NCBI GenBank assembly: GCA_019454705.1
Contig: JACFNS010000001.1
Coordinates: 1 to 10,918 of the forward strand
Origin: Taibaiella sp.
Lineage (GTDB): Bacteria; Bacteroidota; Bacteroidia; Chitinophagales; Chitinophagaceae
Direction of reading: 5' to 3'
DNA length: 10,918 nucleotides
Positions 1-7,496 of this stretch are shown here, in pieces. Numbering within the stretch: position 1 is the stretch's first letter; every line of letters begins with the position of its first letter. A program made the position numbers and the translations under genes. The notes beneath the pieces are model-generated. The model searched no databases. It worked only from the letters and a program-made list of their open reading frames with translations, and was not told the origin of the DNA.

Positions 1-153
1 AAGATCAACAGGGCTAAATCTGAAGAACTGCTGAACATACTGATGGGTAAGACAAACGGTTTCTGGTCTTTGACATCTGCTGACATCAACAATGTTCGCG
101 ACCAGATCGCTACTACATTCGGCATAGACAAAACAACCGTATTAAGCCATTAA
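1..153 (+). CDS. C-terminal 50 residues of a probable DUF4856-type lipoprotein (5' end outside window)
   Basis: Frame 1 is open from the first base to a TAA at 151-153 and reads KINRAKSEELLNILMG, then NGFWSLTSADINNVRDQIA, ending VLSH. The start lies outside the window, so no signal peptide can be seen. The helical, polar tail and its position directly before an imelysin gene fit the DUF4856 lipoproteins that commonly open such operons in Bacteroidota. That assignment rests mainly on gene order and a remembered resemblance of the tail, not on a visible catalytic motif. A second imelysin-like or other periplasmic protein is the main alternative. It is followed after 84 nt by the imelysin gene and a hairpin (183-210), and is probably in the same transcript. 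The biochemical function of the family is not known to me. Confidence 0.6.
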   Translation, partial: KINRAKSEELLNILMGKTNGFWSLTSADINNVRDQIATTFGIDKTTVLSH

Positions 154-182
154 TAACAAAAAATTCATATGGTGGTAAGGTT

Positions 183-210
183 AAAGCGGCTCAACTTTGT
201 TGGTCGCTTT
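183..210 (+). promoter_or_regulatory. Intercistronic RNA hairpin
   Basis: AAAGCG (183-188) pairs with CGCTTT (205-210). A G-T wobble (189/204), a C-G pair (190/203), one bulged T (191) and CAAC/GTTG (192-195/199-202) continue the stem to a TTT loop. That is about 12 pairs with one bulge. It lies 29 nt downstream of the DUF4856-like stop and 27 nt before the imelysin ATG. There is no following T-tract (gcccgttaaaa), so it is not a classical intrinsic terminator. An mRNA-stabilising, processing or partial-attenuation element between two differently expressed operon members is more likely. The pairing is seen directly; the role is inferred. Confidence 0.5.
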
Positions 211-237
211 GCCCGTTAAAAAAGGAATAAGCAATTG

Positions 238-1341
238 ATGAAAAAATGGTACTTAACAGCGGGAATTCTAATGATGGTATTGACTACCCTCAGCATATCC
301 TGCAAGAAGAATAACGACAGCCCCTCTGACAATGGCATGGACCGTAAGCCTATGCTGGAGAATTATGCAAGCAATTACATAGTTCCCGCTTATGCAGATA
401 TGGTGCAGCAACTATCAACACTGAAAACATCTGTTGAAGTATTTACCGCCCATCCTGATGGTACCACACAGGCGGCAGCACAGGCAGCATGGCGTAGTGC
501 CTACATCACCTGGCAGAAAGTGGACCTGCTGGAGTTCGGTCCCGCTTACGACAAATCGCTGAGGACCTACATGAACATTTACCCTGTTACAGTTTCAAAA
601 GTAGAGGGTAATGTCAGCTCTGGCAGCTACGATTTGGAAACTTTTGGGAGCAAAGATGCACAGGGTTTTCCTGCGCTGGACTACCTGCTGAACGGCACAA
701 CATTAGACAAATACACTACCGACCCGCAGGCAGCCAACCGCAAACAATACCTGCTGGCGGTAATAGAAAAGATGTTGCAAAAGACAACTGAAGTACGTAA
801 CGAGTGGAATGACTACAAGAACACCTTCATCAGCAATACCGGTACTGATGCAGGCAGTAGCCTTTCGGAAATGGTGAACAACTATGTGCTGTATTATGAG
901 CGTTATTTCCGCAGTGGCAAAATAGGCCTGCCCGTAGGTGCTATGTCGGGTGTAGCCAAAGTTGACCTTACGGAAGCATACTATACACAAGGCTTAACTA
1001 AAGAGTTAGCACTTACGGCTATGACCAGTGTTATCAATTTCTATTCCGGTAAAAGCTACGATGGCGCTTCAACAGGTGAAAGTATGAAATCTTACCTCGC
1101 AGCAATTGGCACTAAAGACGACAACGGTACGTTGATGGCGGACCTCATAACACAAGAAATGAATGAGGCCCTTGCCGGCATCCAAAACATGAACGGCTCA
1201 TTGCAGGATAATATTCAGAACAACCGTACCGCTGTACTGAATACATACGAGCAGATACAGGAAGTAGTGCCGCTGCTCAAGGTGGACATGGTATCAGCGT
1301 TCAGCATATCCATCACTTATACAGACAACGACGGTGATTAA
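238..1341 (+). CDS. Imelysin-family (iron-regulated/ICMP-like) lipoprotein
   Basis: This 367-residue protein has a lipoprotein signal: MKK, a hydrophobic stretch to residue 20, then SISC with Cys22 as the probable lipidated residue. The serine at -3 is a slightly atypical lipobox. The mature chain is helical. Imelysin hallmarks are AWRSAYITWQKVDLLEFGPA (84-103) and GFPALDYLL (143-151), the latter at the place of the family GxHxxE motif. Imelysins are periplasmic or surface proteins linked to iron or metal uptake; despite the name, peptidase activity is not established for most members. Here the motif histidine is Pro146 and the glutamate is Asp149, so classical metal binding through that motif is doubtful. 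ATG at 238 is preferred over the in-frame TTG at 235 because AAAGGA at 220-225 lies at a workable distance and MKK is a normal signal start. The stop is 3 nt before the HTTM gene, indicating translational coupling. Confidence 0.9.
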   Translation: MKKWYLTAGILMMVLTTLSISCKKNNDSPSDNGMDRKPMLENYASNYIVPAYADMVQQLSTLKTSVEVFTAHPDGTTQAAAQAAWRSAYITWQKVDLLEFGPAYDKSLRTYMNIYPVTVSKVEGNVSSGSYDLETFGSKDAQGFPALDYLLNGTTLDKYTTDPQAANRKQYLLAVIEKMLQKTTEVRNEWNDYKNTFISNTGTDAGSSLSEMVNNYVLYYERYFRSGKIGLPVGAMSGVAKVDLTEAYYTQGLTKELALTAMTSVINFYSGKSYDGASTGESMKSYLAAIGTKDDNGTLMADLITQEMNEALAGIQNMNGSLQDNIQNNRTAVLNTYEQIQEVVPLLKVDMVSAFSISITYTDNDGD

Positions 1342-1344
1342 CCG

Positions 1345-2721
1345 ATGAACAAAAAATTAACGAACATATTATCTACTCAGCATTTTGGGAAGCCTGTTTA
1401 TTCGGCTTCTCTTGCTGTTTTCAGGATGGTGTTCGGCTTGATGCTGTTGTTCAGTACTATCAGGTTTTGGGCTAAGGGCTGGATTGAAGAATTGTATATC
1501 AATCCAAAGTTCTACTTTTCTTATTACGGTTTCGAATGGGTGAAGCCAATTGGGGATTACACATACATACTGTTTATCATTTGCGGCATTAGTGCCCTGT
1601 TGTTCGCACTGGGATTGTTTTACCGCATAGCCTCTGTGTTGTTATTTCTAAGTTTCACTTACATCGAGCTGATGGATAAGACCAACTACCTGAATCACTA
1701 TTATTTTGTTACACTGGTGTTGTTCCTCATGATTTGGTTGCCGGCTAATGCTAATTTATCATTAGACAGTCTGCGAAAACCTGGCTTGTCGAAACGCTTC
1801 ATACCCTTGTGGACTGTAGGCAGCATACGCCTGATGATGGCAACCGTATATGTGTTCGCGGGTTTAGCCAAGCTGAACTCCGACTGGTTGATAGAAGCCA
1901 TGCCCTTGCGTCTGTGGCTACCTGCCAATAACGATATGCCTTTAATCGGGCCATTATTCAACCAGGTATGGGTAGCTTATTTCTTTAGCTGGTTCGGCGC
2001 AATATATGATTTGACCATCGCCTTCTTCCTGCTGAACAAGAAAACACGCTCCTATGCATATGCAACGGTGGTTGTATTTCACCTGATGACAGCATTACTG
2101 TTCCCTATTGGTGTTTTCCCTTACGTGATGATGGTGTCTGCACTGGTATTCTTCGACACTAAGGACGTGGACAAAGTACTGCAGAAAATCAAAACTGTTT
2201 TCAGGACGCTACCCGTCAATGCCATGTACAACAACTACACTTTTGCACCGGTGCAGCAACGGGTAGTTTCAACTTTGTTTGTCGTATTTTTCGTGATGCA
2301 GTTCGCAATGCCCTGGAGGTATTTGCTGAACAAAGACGAACTTTTCTGGACGGAAGAAGGATTCCGTTTCTCATGGAGGGTGATGCTGGTAGAGAAGATG
2401 GGCTACGCGCAATTTGTGGTAAAAGACGGTGCGACCGGTGAAAGGATTGCCGTGAACAATAACGAATTCCTGACCCGCAACCAGGAACGTATGATGGCAA
2501 TACAGCCTGATTTTATTTTACAATATGCGCATCACCTGCGCGACTATTATCAGCAGCAAGGTATGCAGCAACCTGAAGTATACGCAACGGTATATGTGGC
2601 GATGAACGGAAGAAGAAGCAGGCTGTATGCTGATACTACTGTTGACCTGGCCAAACAAACTGATACCTGGAAACATAAAAACTGGATACTGGCATTTAAC
2701 GATAATATTTATGGATTGTAA
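1345..2721 (+). CDS. HTTM-domain membrane protein, vitamin K-dependent gamma-carboxylase-like
   Basis: This 458-residue polytopic inner-membrane protein has roughly eight hydrophobic segments between residues 20 and 325 and a soluble beta-rich tail (about 330-458). It follows the vitamin K-dependent gamma-glutamyl carboxylase (VKGC) pattern closely. It has DKTNYLNHYY (111-120), with His118 in the loop that reads WNNHSY in the human enzyme. AGLAKLNSDWL (172-182) places Lys176 at the position of human catalytic-base Lys218 (AGVKKLDADW). It also has a conserved YDLTIAFFLL (221-230), FHLMTALLFPIGVFPYVM (245-262) and the tail motif FRFSWRVML (340-348). VKGC uses reduced vitamin K, CO2 and O2 to carboxylate Glu. 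Bacteroidota commonly have menaquinone, but whether this bacterial homologue carboxylates, epoxidises quinone or does something else is unknown. It starts 3 nt after the imelysin stop and its last 11 bp overlap the receptor gene. The family call is firm; the reaction is inferred. Confidence 0.93.
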   Translation: MNKKLTNILSTQHFGKPVYSASLAVFRMVFGLMLLFSTIRFWAKGWIEELYINPKFYFSYYGFEWVKPIGDYTYILFIICGISALLFALGLFYRIASVLLFLSFTYIELMDKTNYLNHYYFVTLVLFLMIWLPANANLSLDSLRKPGLSKRFIPLWTVGSIRLMMATVYVFAGLAKLNSDWLIEAMPLRLWLPANNDMPLIGPLFNQVWVAYFFSWFGAIYDLTIAFFLLNKKTRSYAYATVVVFHLMTALLFPIGVFPYVMMVSALVFFDTKDVDKVLQKIKTVFRTLPVNAMYNNYTFAPVQQRVVSTLFVVFFVMQFAMPWRYLLNKDELFWTEEGFRFSWRVMLVEKMGYAQFVVKDGATGERIAVNNNEFLTRNQERMMAIQPDFILQYAHHLRDYYQQQGMQQPEVYATVYVAMNGRRSRLYADTTVDLAKQTDTWKHKNWILAFNDNIYGL

Positions 2722-4897
2722 GAGGCTGTTGGCATATGTATGTTTCTTGTTCCCTGCTATTGGCATGGCGCAGGACAGCACACGCAATAAGCTGGAGGAA
2801 GTGGAAGTGACCGATAAAAAGCAGTCCAACTTCGGGCATATGTACCAGGTAGATGGTATGAAGATAACTGCCGGTAAAAAATCGGAAGTAATCAGTGTAG
2901 AACACCTGAACGTAAACAAAGCCACTAATAATACCCGCCAGGTATATGCTAAAGTAGCGGGACTGAATATATTTGAGAACGACGGATCAGGCTTACAATT
3001 GAGCATAGGCGGACGCGGACTCGACCCCAACCGTACTTCCAACTTCAACGTAAGGCAAAACGGGTATGACATCAGTGCCGATGCATTAGGCTATCCTGAG
3101 AGCTACTATACACCACCTGCTGAGGCACTATCGAAAATAGAAATACTGAAAGGCGCGGCGGGTTTACAATACGGTACACAATTCGGTGGACTGCTGAACT
3201 TTGAGATCAAGCAGCCGGGCGATGATAAGAAGTTTTCGCTGGAAAGCAGGCAAACGGTAGGCTCATGGAATTTCCTGGGTTCGTTTAATGCCATCAGTGG
3301 TACTGCAGGCAAACTGAAATACTACGCATTTGCCCATTACAAGAAGGGCGATGGCTGGAGGTCCAACAGCAGGTTCGAATCGTTTAATGGTTATGCCGAC
3401 CTGCACTATCACTTCAATGATAAGCATATGCTGGGCATTGAATACACACACATGAACTACCTGGCGCAGCAGCCCGGCGGCCTCAGCGACCGGATGTTTG
3501 AAGAAGACCCCCGCCAGAGCAACCGCGAACGCAATTGGTTTTCTGTCAACTGGAATTTGATTGACCTGGAATGGGATTACCGCATATCTCCACGTACCCG
3601 TTTGCAAACAAGGGCATACACTTTGATTGCTTCACGCAAGGCTATTGGCTTCAGGAACAATAGAGTTTCTGTCATAGACGAGGGTGGTAAACGTGACTTA
3701 CTGACCGGTGATTTCAAAAACACTGCATTGGAATCCCGCCTGTTGCACCGCTACAATGCGGGTGCGCAACAACAGGTATTGTTGGCAGGTGTACGCGCTT
3801 ATAGAGGTACTAATACCAACAGACAGGGATATGTAAACAATGGCAACGGTGCGAATTTTGAATTCAATGAGGATGAAACTACGCAGATGGTTTCTGATTA
3901 CTCTTTCCCTAACCTAAACCTGGCTGCATTTGCGGAGCATATAGTAAGGCTTTCATCTAAATTGAGCATTACCCCTGGCATACGGGTAGAACATATCCGC
4001 ACACAGGCAGAAGGTTACTACATAGAACGCGGATATGATATGCGGGACAGCATTGACTATGAACGCAGGCAAGATGAAAGTAGAAACCTCCCCCGCACAT
4101 TTGTATTAGGTGGACTAGGAGTAGCTTATAAATTCAATCCGACGTTAGAAGCATATGGTAACTTCTCACAAAACTATCGTTCGGTTACTTTTAGTGATAT
4201 AAGAGTGGTAAACCCCTCTTTCAAAGTATCACCGGACATAGCAGATGAGCGTGGCTGGAGCAGTGACCTCGGTATGCGTGGTAGCATAAGCGATGTATTT
4301 CGTTTTGACGGCAACCTGTTTTACCTGTATTACGGCAACCGCATAGGTGAGCATGGCACTAAAGATACTAATGGCCGTGACATAAGATTGCGTGACAACA
4401 TCGGTGTAGCACAGATATACGGGTTGGAAACTTTTATGGAACTGGATGTGCTGGGTTTGTTGGCTAAATCGTCAAAGTTTGGTGTAACTATCTATAACAA
4501 CCTGTCACTGACAGAAGCTACCTATACCCAAAGCCCTATAGGGAATGTACAAGGCAGCCGTGTAGAATACGTACCTTTTATCAACTGGAAAGCCGGTGCG
4601 CAGTTCAATTATAAAACATGGAAGCTCACCTACCAGTTCAGCTACCTGAGCGAACAATACTCTGAAGCCACTAATGCCACTGATGGCGGTTACAGCGGTG
4701 TGATAGGCACCATCCCAACCTACTATGTTATGGACCTGTCTGCCGGATGGAGCTACAAATGGCTGACCATTGAAGCCAGTGTGAACAACCTGGCCAATAA
4801 CATGTACTTCACACGCAGGGCTATAGGTTATCCCGGCCCGGGCATCATTCCCGGCGATGGCAGGAGCTTTTACCTGACAGCGGGAGTGAAGCTGTAA
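2711..4897 (+). CDS. TonB-dependent outer-membrane receptor, FecA-like
   Basis: From ATG 2711 the protein has 728 residues. The signal peptide is MDCKRLLAY, a hydrophobic core, then GMA with cleavage before Gln21. A TonB-box-like stretch LEEVEV lies at 28-33. The plug domain has QVYAKVAGLNIFENDGSG (77-94), SIGGRGLDPNRTSNFNVRQN (98-117), a run of paired aromatics and PPAEALSKIEILKGAAG (135-151). A 22-strand-type barrel follows, ending NNLANNMYFTRR, GYPGPGIIPGDGRSFYLTAGVKL-like (last residue Leu, not aromatic). The plug resembles FecA-type ferric citrate or siderophore receptors. There is no N-terminal carboxypeptidase-regulatory or STN signalling domain, so no FecR/sigma relay is expected. An upstream in-frame ATG at 2627 was rejected because it lies deep in the HTTM gene and buries the signal peptide. 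The 11-bp overlap implies coupled translation. The ligand cannot be read from sequence; iron chelate is the likeliest. Confidence 0.95.
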   Translation: MDCKRLLAYVCFLFPAIGMAQDSTRNKLEEVEVTDKKQSNFGHMYQVDGMKITAGKKSEVISVEHLNVNKATNNTRQVYAKVAGLNIFENDGSGLQLSIGGRGLDPNRTSNFNVRQNGYDISADALGYPESYYTPPAEALSKIEILKGAAGLQYGTQFGGLLNFEIKQPGDDKKFSLESRQTVGSWNFLGSFNAISGTAGKLKYYAFAHYKKGDGWRSNSRFESFNGYADLHYHFNDKHMLGIEYTHMNYLAQQPGGLSDRMFEEDPRQSNRERNWFSVNWNLIDLEWDYRISPRTRLQTRAYTLIASRKAIGFRNNRVSVIDEGGKRDLLTGDFKNTALESRLLHRYNAGAQQQVLLAGVRAYRGTNTNRQGYVNNGNGANFEFNEDETTQMVSDYSFPNLNLAAFAEHIVRLSSKLSITPGIRVEHIRTQAEGYYIERGYDMRDSIDYERRQDESRNLPRTFVLGGLGVAYKFNPTLEAYGNFSQNYRSVTFSDIRVVNPSFKVSPDIADERGWSSDLGMRGSISDVFRFDGNLFYLYYGNRIGEHGTKDTNGRDIRLRDNIGVAQIYGLETFMELDVLGLLAKSSKFGVTIYNNLSLTEATYTQSPIGNVQGSRVEYVPFINWKAGAQFNYKTWKLTYQFSYLSEQYSEATNATDGGYSGVIGTIPTYYVMDLSAGWSYKWLTIEASVNNLANNMYFTRRAIGYPGPGIIPGDGRSFYLTAGVKL

Positions 4898-5109
4898 GGG
4901 TGAAATTCAGGTGTTCAGGTTTCAAGAACCTATCCATATTTTGTCATTATTCACTTCTGCAGACAAATTTCATTTCGGCTTTACCCAAGTGGTTAACAAA
5001 TGGATGAAGGAACAAAGCAGGTAGCATAGTAATTGTCGCAATAAATTGTTGCTACGTGATATGACAATGTTAAAATCATACTACTTTAGCAATCTAATGT
5101 TGCTATAGT
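4898..5109. other. 212-bp intergenic spacer after the uptake operon
   Basis: The spacer begins with a short tandem duplication TTCAGGTG/TTCAGGTT (4906-4921). The second copy forms a small hairpin, AGGTT (4917-4921) with AACCT (4927-4931), followed by a weak T-rich stretch (atattttg). This could be a poor terminator for the operon. Farther on, GTAGCA (5021-5026) can pair with TGCTAC (5050-5055) around a loop containing AATT/AATT. TGTTGCTA occurs twice (5047-5054 and 5098-5105), the second just before the next ATG. No ORF or RNA gene is visible here. Confidence 0.4.
5082..5089 (+). promoter_or_regulatory. Possible -7 promoter element for the glycosyltransferase gene
   Basis: TACTTTAG matches the Bacteroidota -7 consensus TAnnTTTG at all but one fixed position (A for T at the seventh base). 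It lies 20 bp before the ATG at 5110. No TTG appears at the usual -33 distance; the closest (5049-5051) is about 30 bp upstream. The following gene is compositionally different from the operon and separated by 212 bp, so an independent promoter here is expected, but this site is weakly supported. Confidence 0.25.
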
Positions 5110-6618
5110 ATGACTTTAACGCCTGCGCTATCAAAAAAAATATGGGTATATCTTATCCTGGCTGTTTTATGCCTGCCGTTGTTTTTTCTGAATATTACTG
5201 ATGGGCATGTATGGGGCGACGATCATGCACAATACATAAAAGAGGCAATGAATATTGCAGAAGGTAAGCAATACTATAAATCAGACTATATATTTAACCA
5301 CCTTAACCCGGAGTATGGCCCGCCCCAATATCCCCCCGGATTCCCGTTATTGCTGGCGCCTGTAGTTAAATTATGGGGACTTTCTTATACCCACATGCTT
5401 GGTTTTATTGCGTTCATGCTTAGCTGCCTGGTGTTTATATTATTCGATTATTTCAGGAAACACACCGGCAGCATTATTTCAGCTGCATGCCTTTCTCTGC
5501 TATGTGTATATAGCGGTGGAATATTGGAACTAAAGGCCAGCGTAATTTCTGACATTCCATGTTGGGTATTTACTGCATTGTATATAAACATGCGCAGCTC
5601 GGCTAACTTCAGTCGCGTAAGAATGGTACTTATGGTATTAGTTGCGGTGATGGCTATTCTTATCAGGTCACAGGCTTTGCTGATAGTTGCCGCCGAAGCG
5701 GGTTTTATTTTTATCACGGTATTCAGAAATGGTGTAAAGAAAGGTTGGTTTGATATAATGTCTGCTTTTCGCATGCCATCATTCAAGTTGATTTTGGGTA
5801 TTCTTATTGTGTATATCATTGTCAACAAATTTATTTTCCCGGCACCGGCCAGCGGGTTGTCTTATTATAGCAAGTTGTTTGAATATCACCAGGGAAGTTG
5901 GTTAGATTCTATTGGCGCCAACTTGCTGTATTTTAATGAATTGATAACAAGGATGGTGCATTACTACCCGCACAATAAAATTGCCTTTTTTATAGCTAAA
6001 ATTGCTGTGTATGCTATTACCACTTTTTCTGTTATCGGTTTCTTGCGTTATGCCATAAAAAGATTCGGCTATGATGAAGTGTATTATATCGCTACAATAG
6101 CACTGGTTATTGTACTCTCGCAGCAGCAGGGTGTTCGGTTCATTATATATATACTCCCCATGCATTTGTTATATGTTTATAGTTCTGTCAAAGAAATGCT
6201 GTTACCTTTTTTGAATATTAAAGGCCGCTGGGCAGCGCTTTTACTAACCGTTTTTTACCTGGGCTTAGGTTTTGATGAATTTAAAAAGGCGGTCAATCCA
6301 CCTAGAGATCATTTAGTTCCAGCTGAGGCTGAATCCGAAGCTTTTGCATATTTAAAGGAAAATATAGACTATAATGATGCCATCTTATTTATAAAGCCCA
6401 GGTTGTTGTCTCTGTACACAGGCAAGCGGGCTATAGTAGGCGCATATCAGGCAAGTGTTGAAGAAAACAAGGAATTGTTTGAAAAGGAAGGAGTGAGGTA
6501 TGCGTTAATAAGTAATAAAATTGAGGATGGGTTCACAACGAATTACATTAATAACGTACAGCGTCCGGTAGATACTACTATTATAGCTGATGGTTATTAT
6601 TTGTATCGTTTATGGTAG
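5110..6618 (+). CDS. GT-C fold membrane glycosyltransferase, family 39/ArnT-like
   Basis: This 502-residue protein has an uncleaved first membrane segment (about 11-29), then a periplasmic loop with VWGDDHAQYIKEA (34-46) holding the acidic pair Asp37-Asp38 typical of GT-C enzymes. The loop continues with PPQYPPGFPLLLAP (71-84), a common GT39 signature. About ten further hydrophobic segments reach residue 387, and a soluble C-terminal domain of about 110 residues follows (PAEAESEAFAYLKENI, then GKRAIVGAY and DGYYLYRLW at the end). Such enzymes transfer a sugar from a polyprenyl-phosphate donor on the outer face of the inner membrane to lipid, glycan or protein acceptors. The acceptor is unknown, and no polysaccharide or lipid A genes lie nearby. 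The gene stands alone, converging with an 8-nt gap on the barrel gene. Sampled stretches are much more AT-rich (about 33% GC at 5761-5820) than the operon to its left, hinting at separate ancestry. Confidence 0.85.
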   Translation: MTLTPALSKKIWVYLILAVLCLPLFFLNITDGHVWGDDHAQYIKEAMNIAEGKQYYKSDYIFNHLNPEYGPPQYPPGFPLLLAPVVKLWGLSYTHMLGFIAFMLSCLVFILFDYFRKHTGSIISAACLSLLCVYSGGILELKASVISDIPCWVFTALYINMRSSANFSRVRMVLMVLVAVMAILIRSQALLIVAAEAGFIFITVFRNGVKKGWFDIMSAFRMPSFKLILGILIVYIIVNKFIFPAPASGLSYYSKLFEYHQGSWLDSIGANLLYFNELITRMVHYYPHNKIAFFIAKIAVYAITTFSVIGFLRYAIKRFGYDEVYYIATIALVIVLSQQQGVRFIIYILPMHLLYVYSSVKEMLLPFLNIKGRWAALLLTVFYLGLGFDEFKKAVNPPRDHLVPAEAESEAFAYLKENIDYNDAILFIKPRLLSLYTGKRAIVGAYQASVEENKELFEKEGVRYALISNKIEDGFTTNYINNVQRPVDTTIIADGYYLYRLW

Positions 6619-6626
6619 CCCTATTG

Positions 6627-7433
6627 TCAATTGTACCTGTACTTCTTTCTGCCGGTGCCTTTTTCGTAGTTCAGCAGGTAATAGGTAAAATGTAAATCCA
6701 TATATGCCAGTCTCGGGTAAAAATCCCCTGAGAATGCAGATCCGTATATGCCATTGCTCACTACCGTTTCTACATGGTAGCGTCCGGCGTGGGATAGTGG
6801 AAAGTGATAACGCAATCCGTATTCTATCAATCCCACACGGCGTAGTATGGCATTAATTTTAAACCCGGCTATTATATTCACCCAATTAGTTTTCACACCT
6901 GCGCCGGGATAAAAATTCCTGTTGTTGGTAATGCTGCTGCCTGTTTGGCTGGTTACTGAGCCGTAAGAATAGGGAAGGGTAGTGTGCATTTCGTAAGATG
7001 CGCCCAGCAAACCGTAAAAATCATAAACCGTTTTGGCATTGTGCCTGTCAAGCAGGTACCCTACCTGTAGAGGTATGCCTATTGCATAGCCGGGGCTCCT
7101 GGTATCGCTATAGCTGGATATGCTGGAACTGCCGCCCAGGCTATTGTAACTGTACTCATCCAGGTTCATACGGAAAGTGACAGACCTGGTGGTAATATTG
7201 CCACCAGTTTCAATGCACAGCCTGTTGAAACGATAATTCAGGTTCAGTCCTGCCGAAGCGTTGATATTGTATTTTTTCGCTTTGAGAGATGGATGGTTAG
7301 TTACAGGCGGTTTAGCCATCATAGGTATGGTGGCTATGGGACTGAAATGTATACCCATGCTAAACTCCTGTGCACCAGCCTTTGTAAACAGGAAAATACA
7401 AACAACAGCTACAAATACTTTATCCGTGCGCAT
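6627..7433 (-). CDS. Small outer-membrane beta-barrel protein (PorT/OmpA-like barrel class)
   Basis: This 268-residue protein has a clear signal peptide (MRTDKVFVAVVCIFLF, then TKAGA, cleavage before Gln22). The mature part alternates polar and hydrophobic residues and is rich in Gly, Tyr and Asn. Examples are SAGLNLNYRFNRLCIETGGN, GYAIGIPLQVGYLLD, DFYGLLGASYEMHT, NIIAGFKINAILRRVGLIEYGLRYHF and YMDLHFTYYLLNY near the end. This is the pattern of an 8-10-strand barrel of the kind annotated as outer membrane beta-barrel in Bacteroidota. It has a short basic tail (KGTGRKKYRYN) after the last strand rather than a terminal aromatic residue. It lacks the features of PorP/SprF. It lies 63 bp downstream of, and in the same direction as, the T9SS-exported repeat protein, so the two may be cotranscribed and functionally paired. 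The exact role is not determinable. Confidence 0.8.
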   Translation of the reverse strand: MRTDKVFVAVVCIFLFTKAGAQEFSMGIHFSPIATIPMMAKPPVTNHPSLKAKKYNINASAGLNLNYRFNRLCIETGGNITTRSVTFRMNLDEYSYNSLGGSSSISSYSDTRSPGYAIGIPLQVGYLLDRHNAKTVYDFYGLLGASYEMHTTLPYSYGSVTSQTGSSITNNRNFYPGAGVKTNWVNIIAGFKINAILRRVGLIEYGLRYHFPLSHAGRYHVETVVSNGIYGSAFSGDFYPRLAYMDLHFTYYLLNYEKGTGRKKYRYN

Positions 7434-7496
7434 ACCACATAAACTGATTTCCGCACGAATTTAGTATGAACGTAGCAAACCAACGCACATGTAATT
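7434..7496. other. 63-bp spacer between the repeat-protein and barrel genes
   Basis: Reading on the - strand, this gap has no strong hairpin with a T-tract and no good TAnnTTTG match. The absence of both a terminator and a clear promoter favours read-through from the repeat-protein gene into the barrel gene. Confidence 0.35.

Noticed and set aside
235..237. TTG at 235 as the imelysin start
   Set aside because: ATG follows immediately at 238 and gives the same signal peptide; nothing favours the rarer codon.
2627..2710. Upstream in-frame ATG (2627) as the receptor start
   Set aside because: It would add 28 residues, bury the normal signal peptide that begins at 2711 and overlap the HTTM gene by 95 bp.
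2518..3072. 184-codon open frame on the - strand across the HTTM/receptor junction
   Set aside because: It is antisense to two genes with clear family motifs. Its translation is Ser/Leu/Pro-rich and of no recognisable family.
5448..5828. 126-codon open frame on - within the glycosyltransferase gene
   Set aside because: It is antisense to a motif-supported membrane protein and has no start context or family resemblance.
6600..6660. Shared bidirectional terminator between the convergent genes
   Set aside because: Only CAATTG and GTAC-ct-GTAC short palindromes are present, and no GC-rich stem with T-tracts on either strand.
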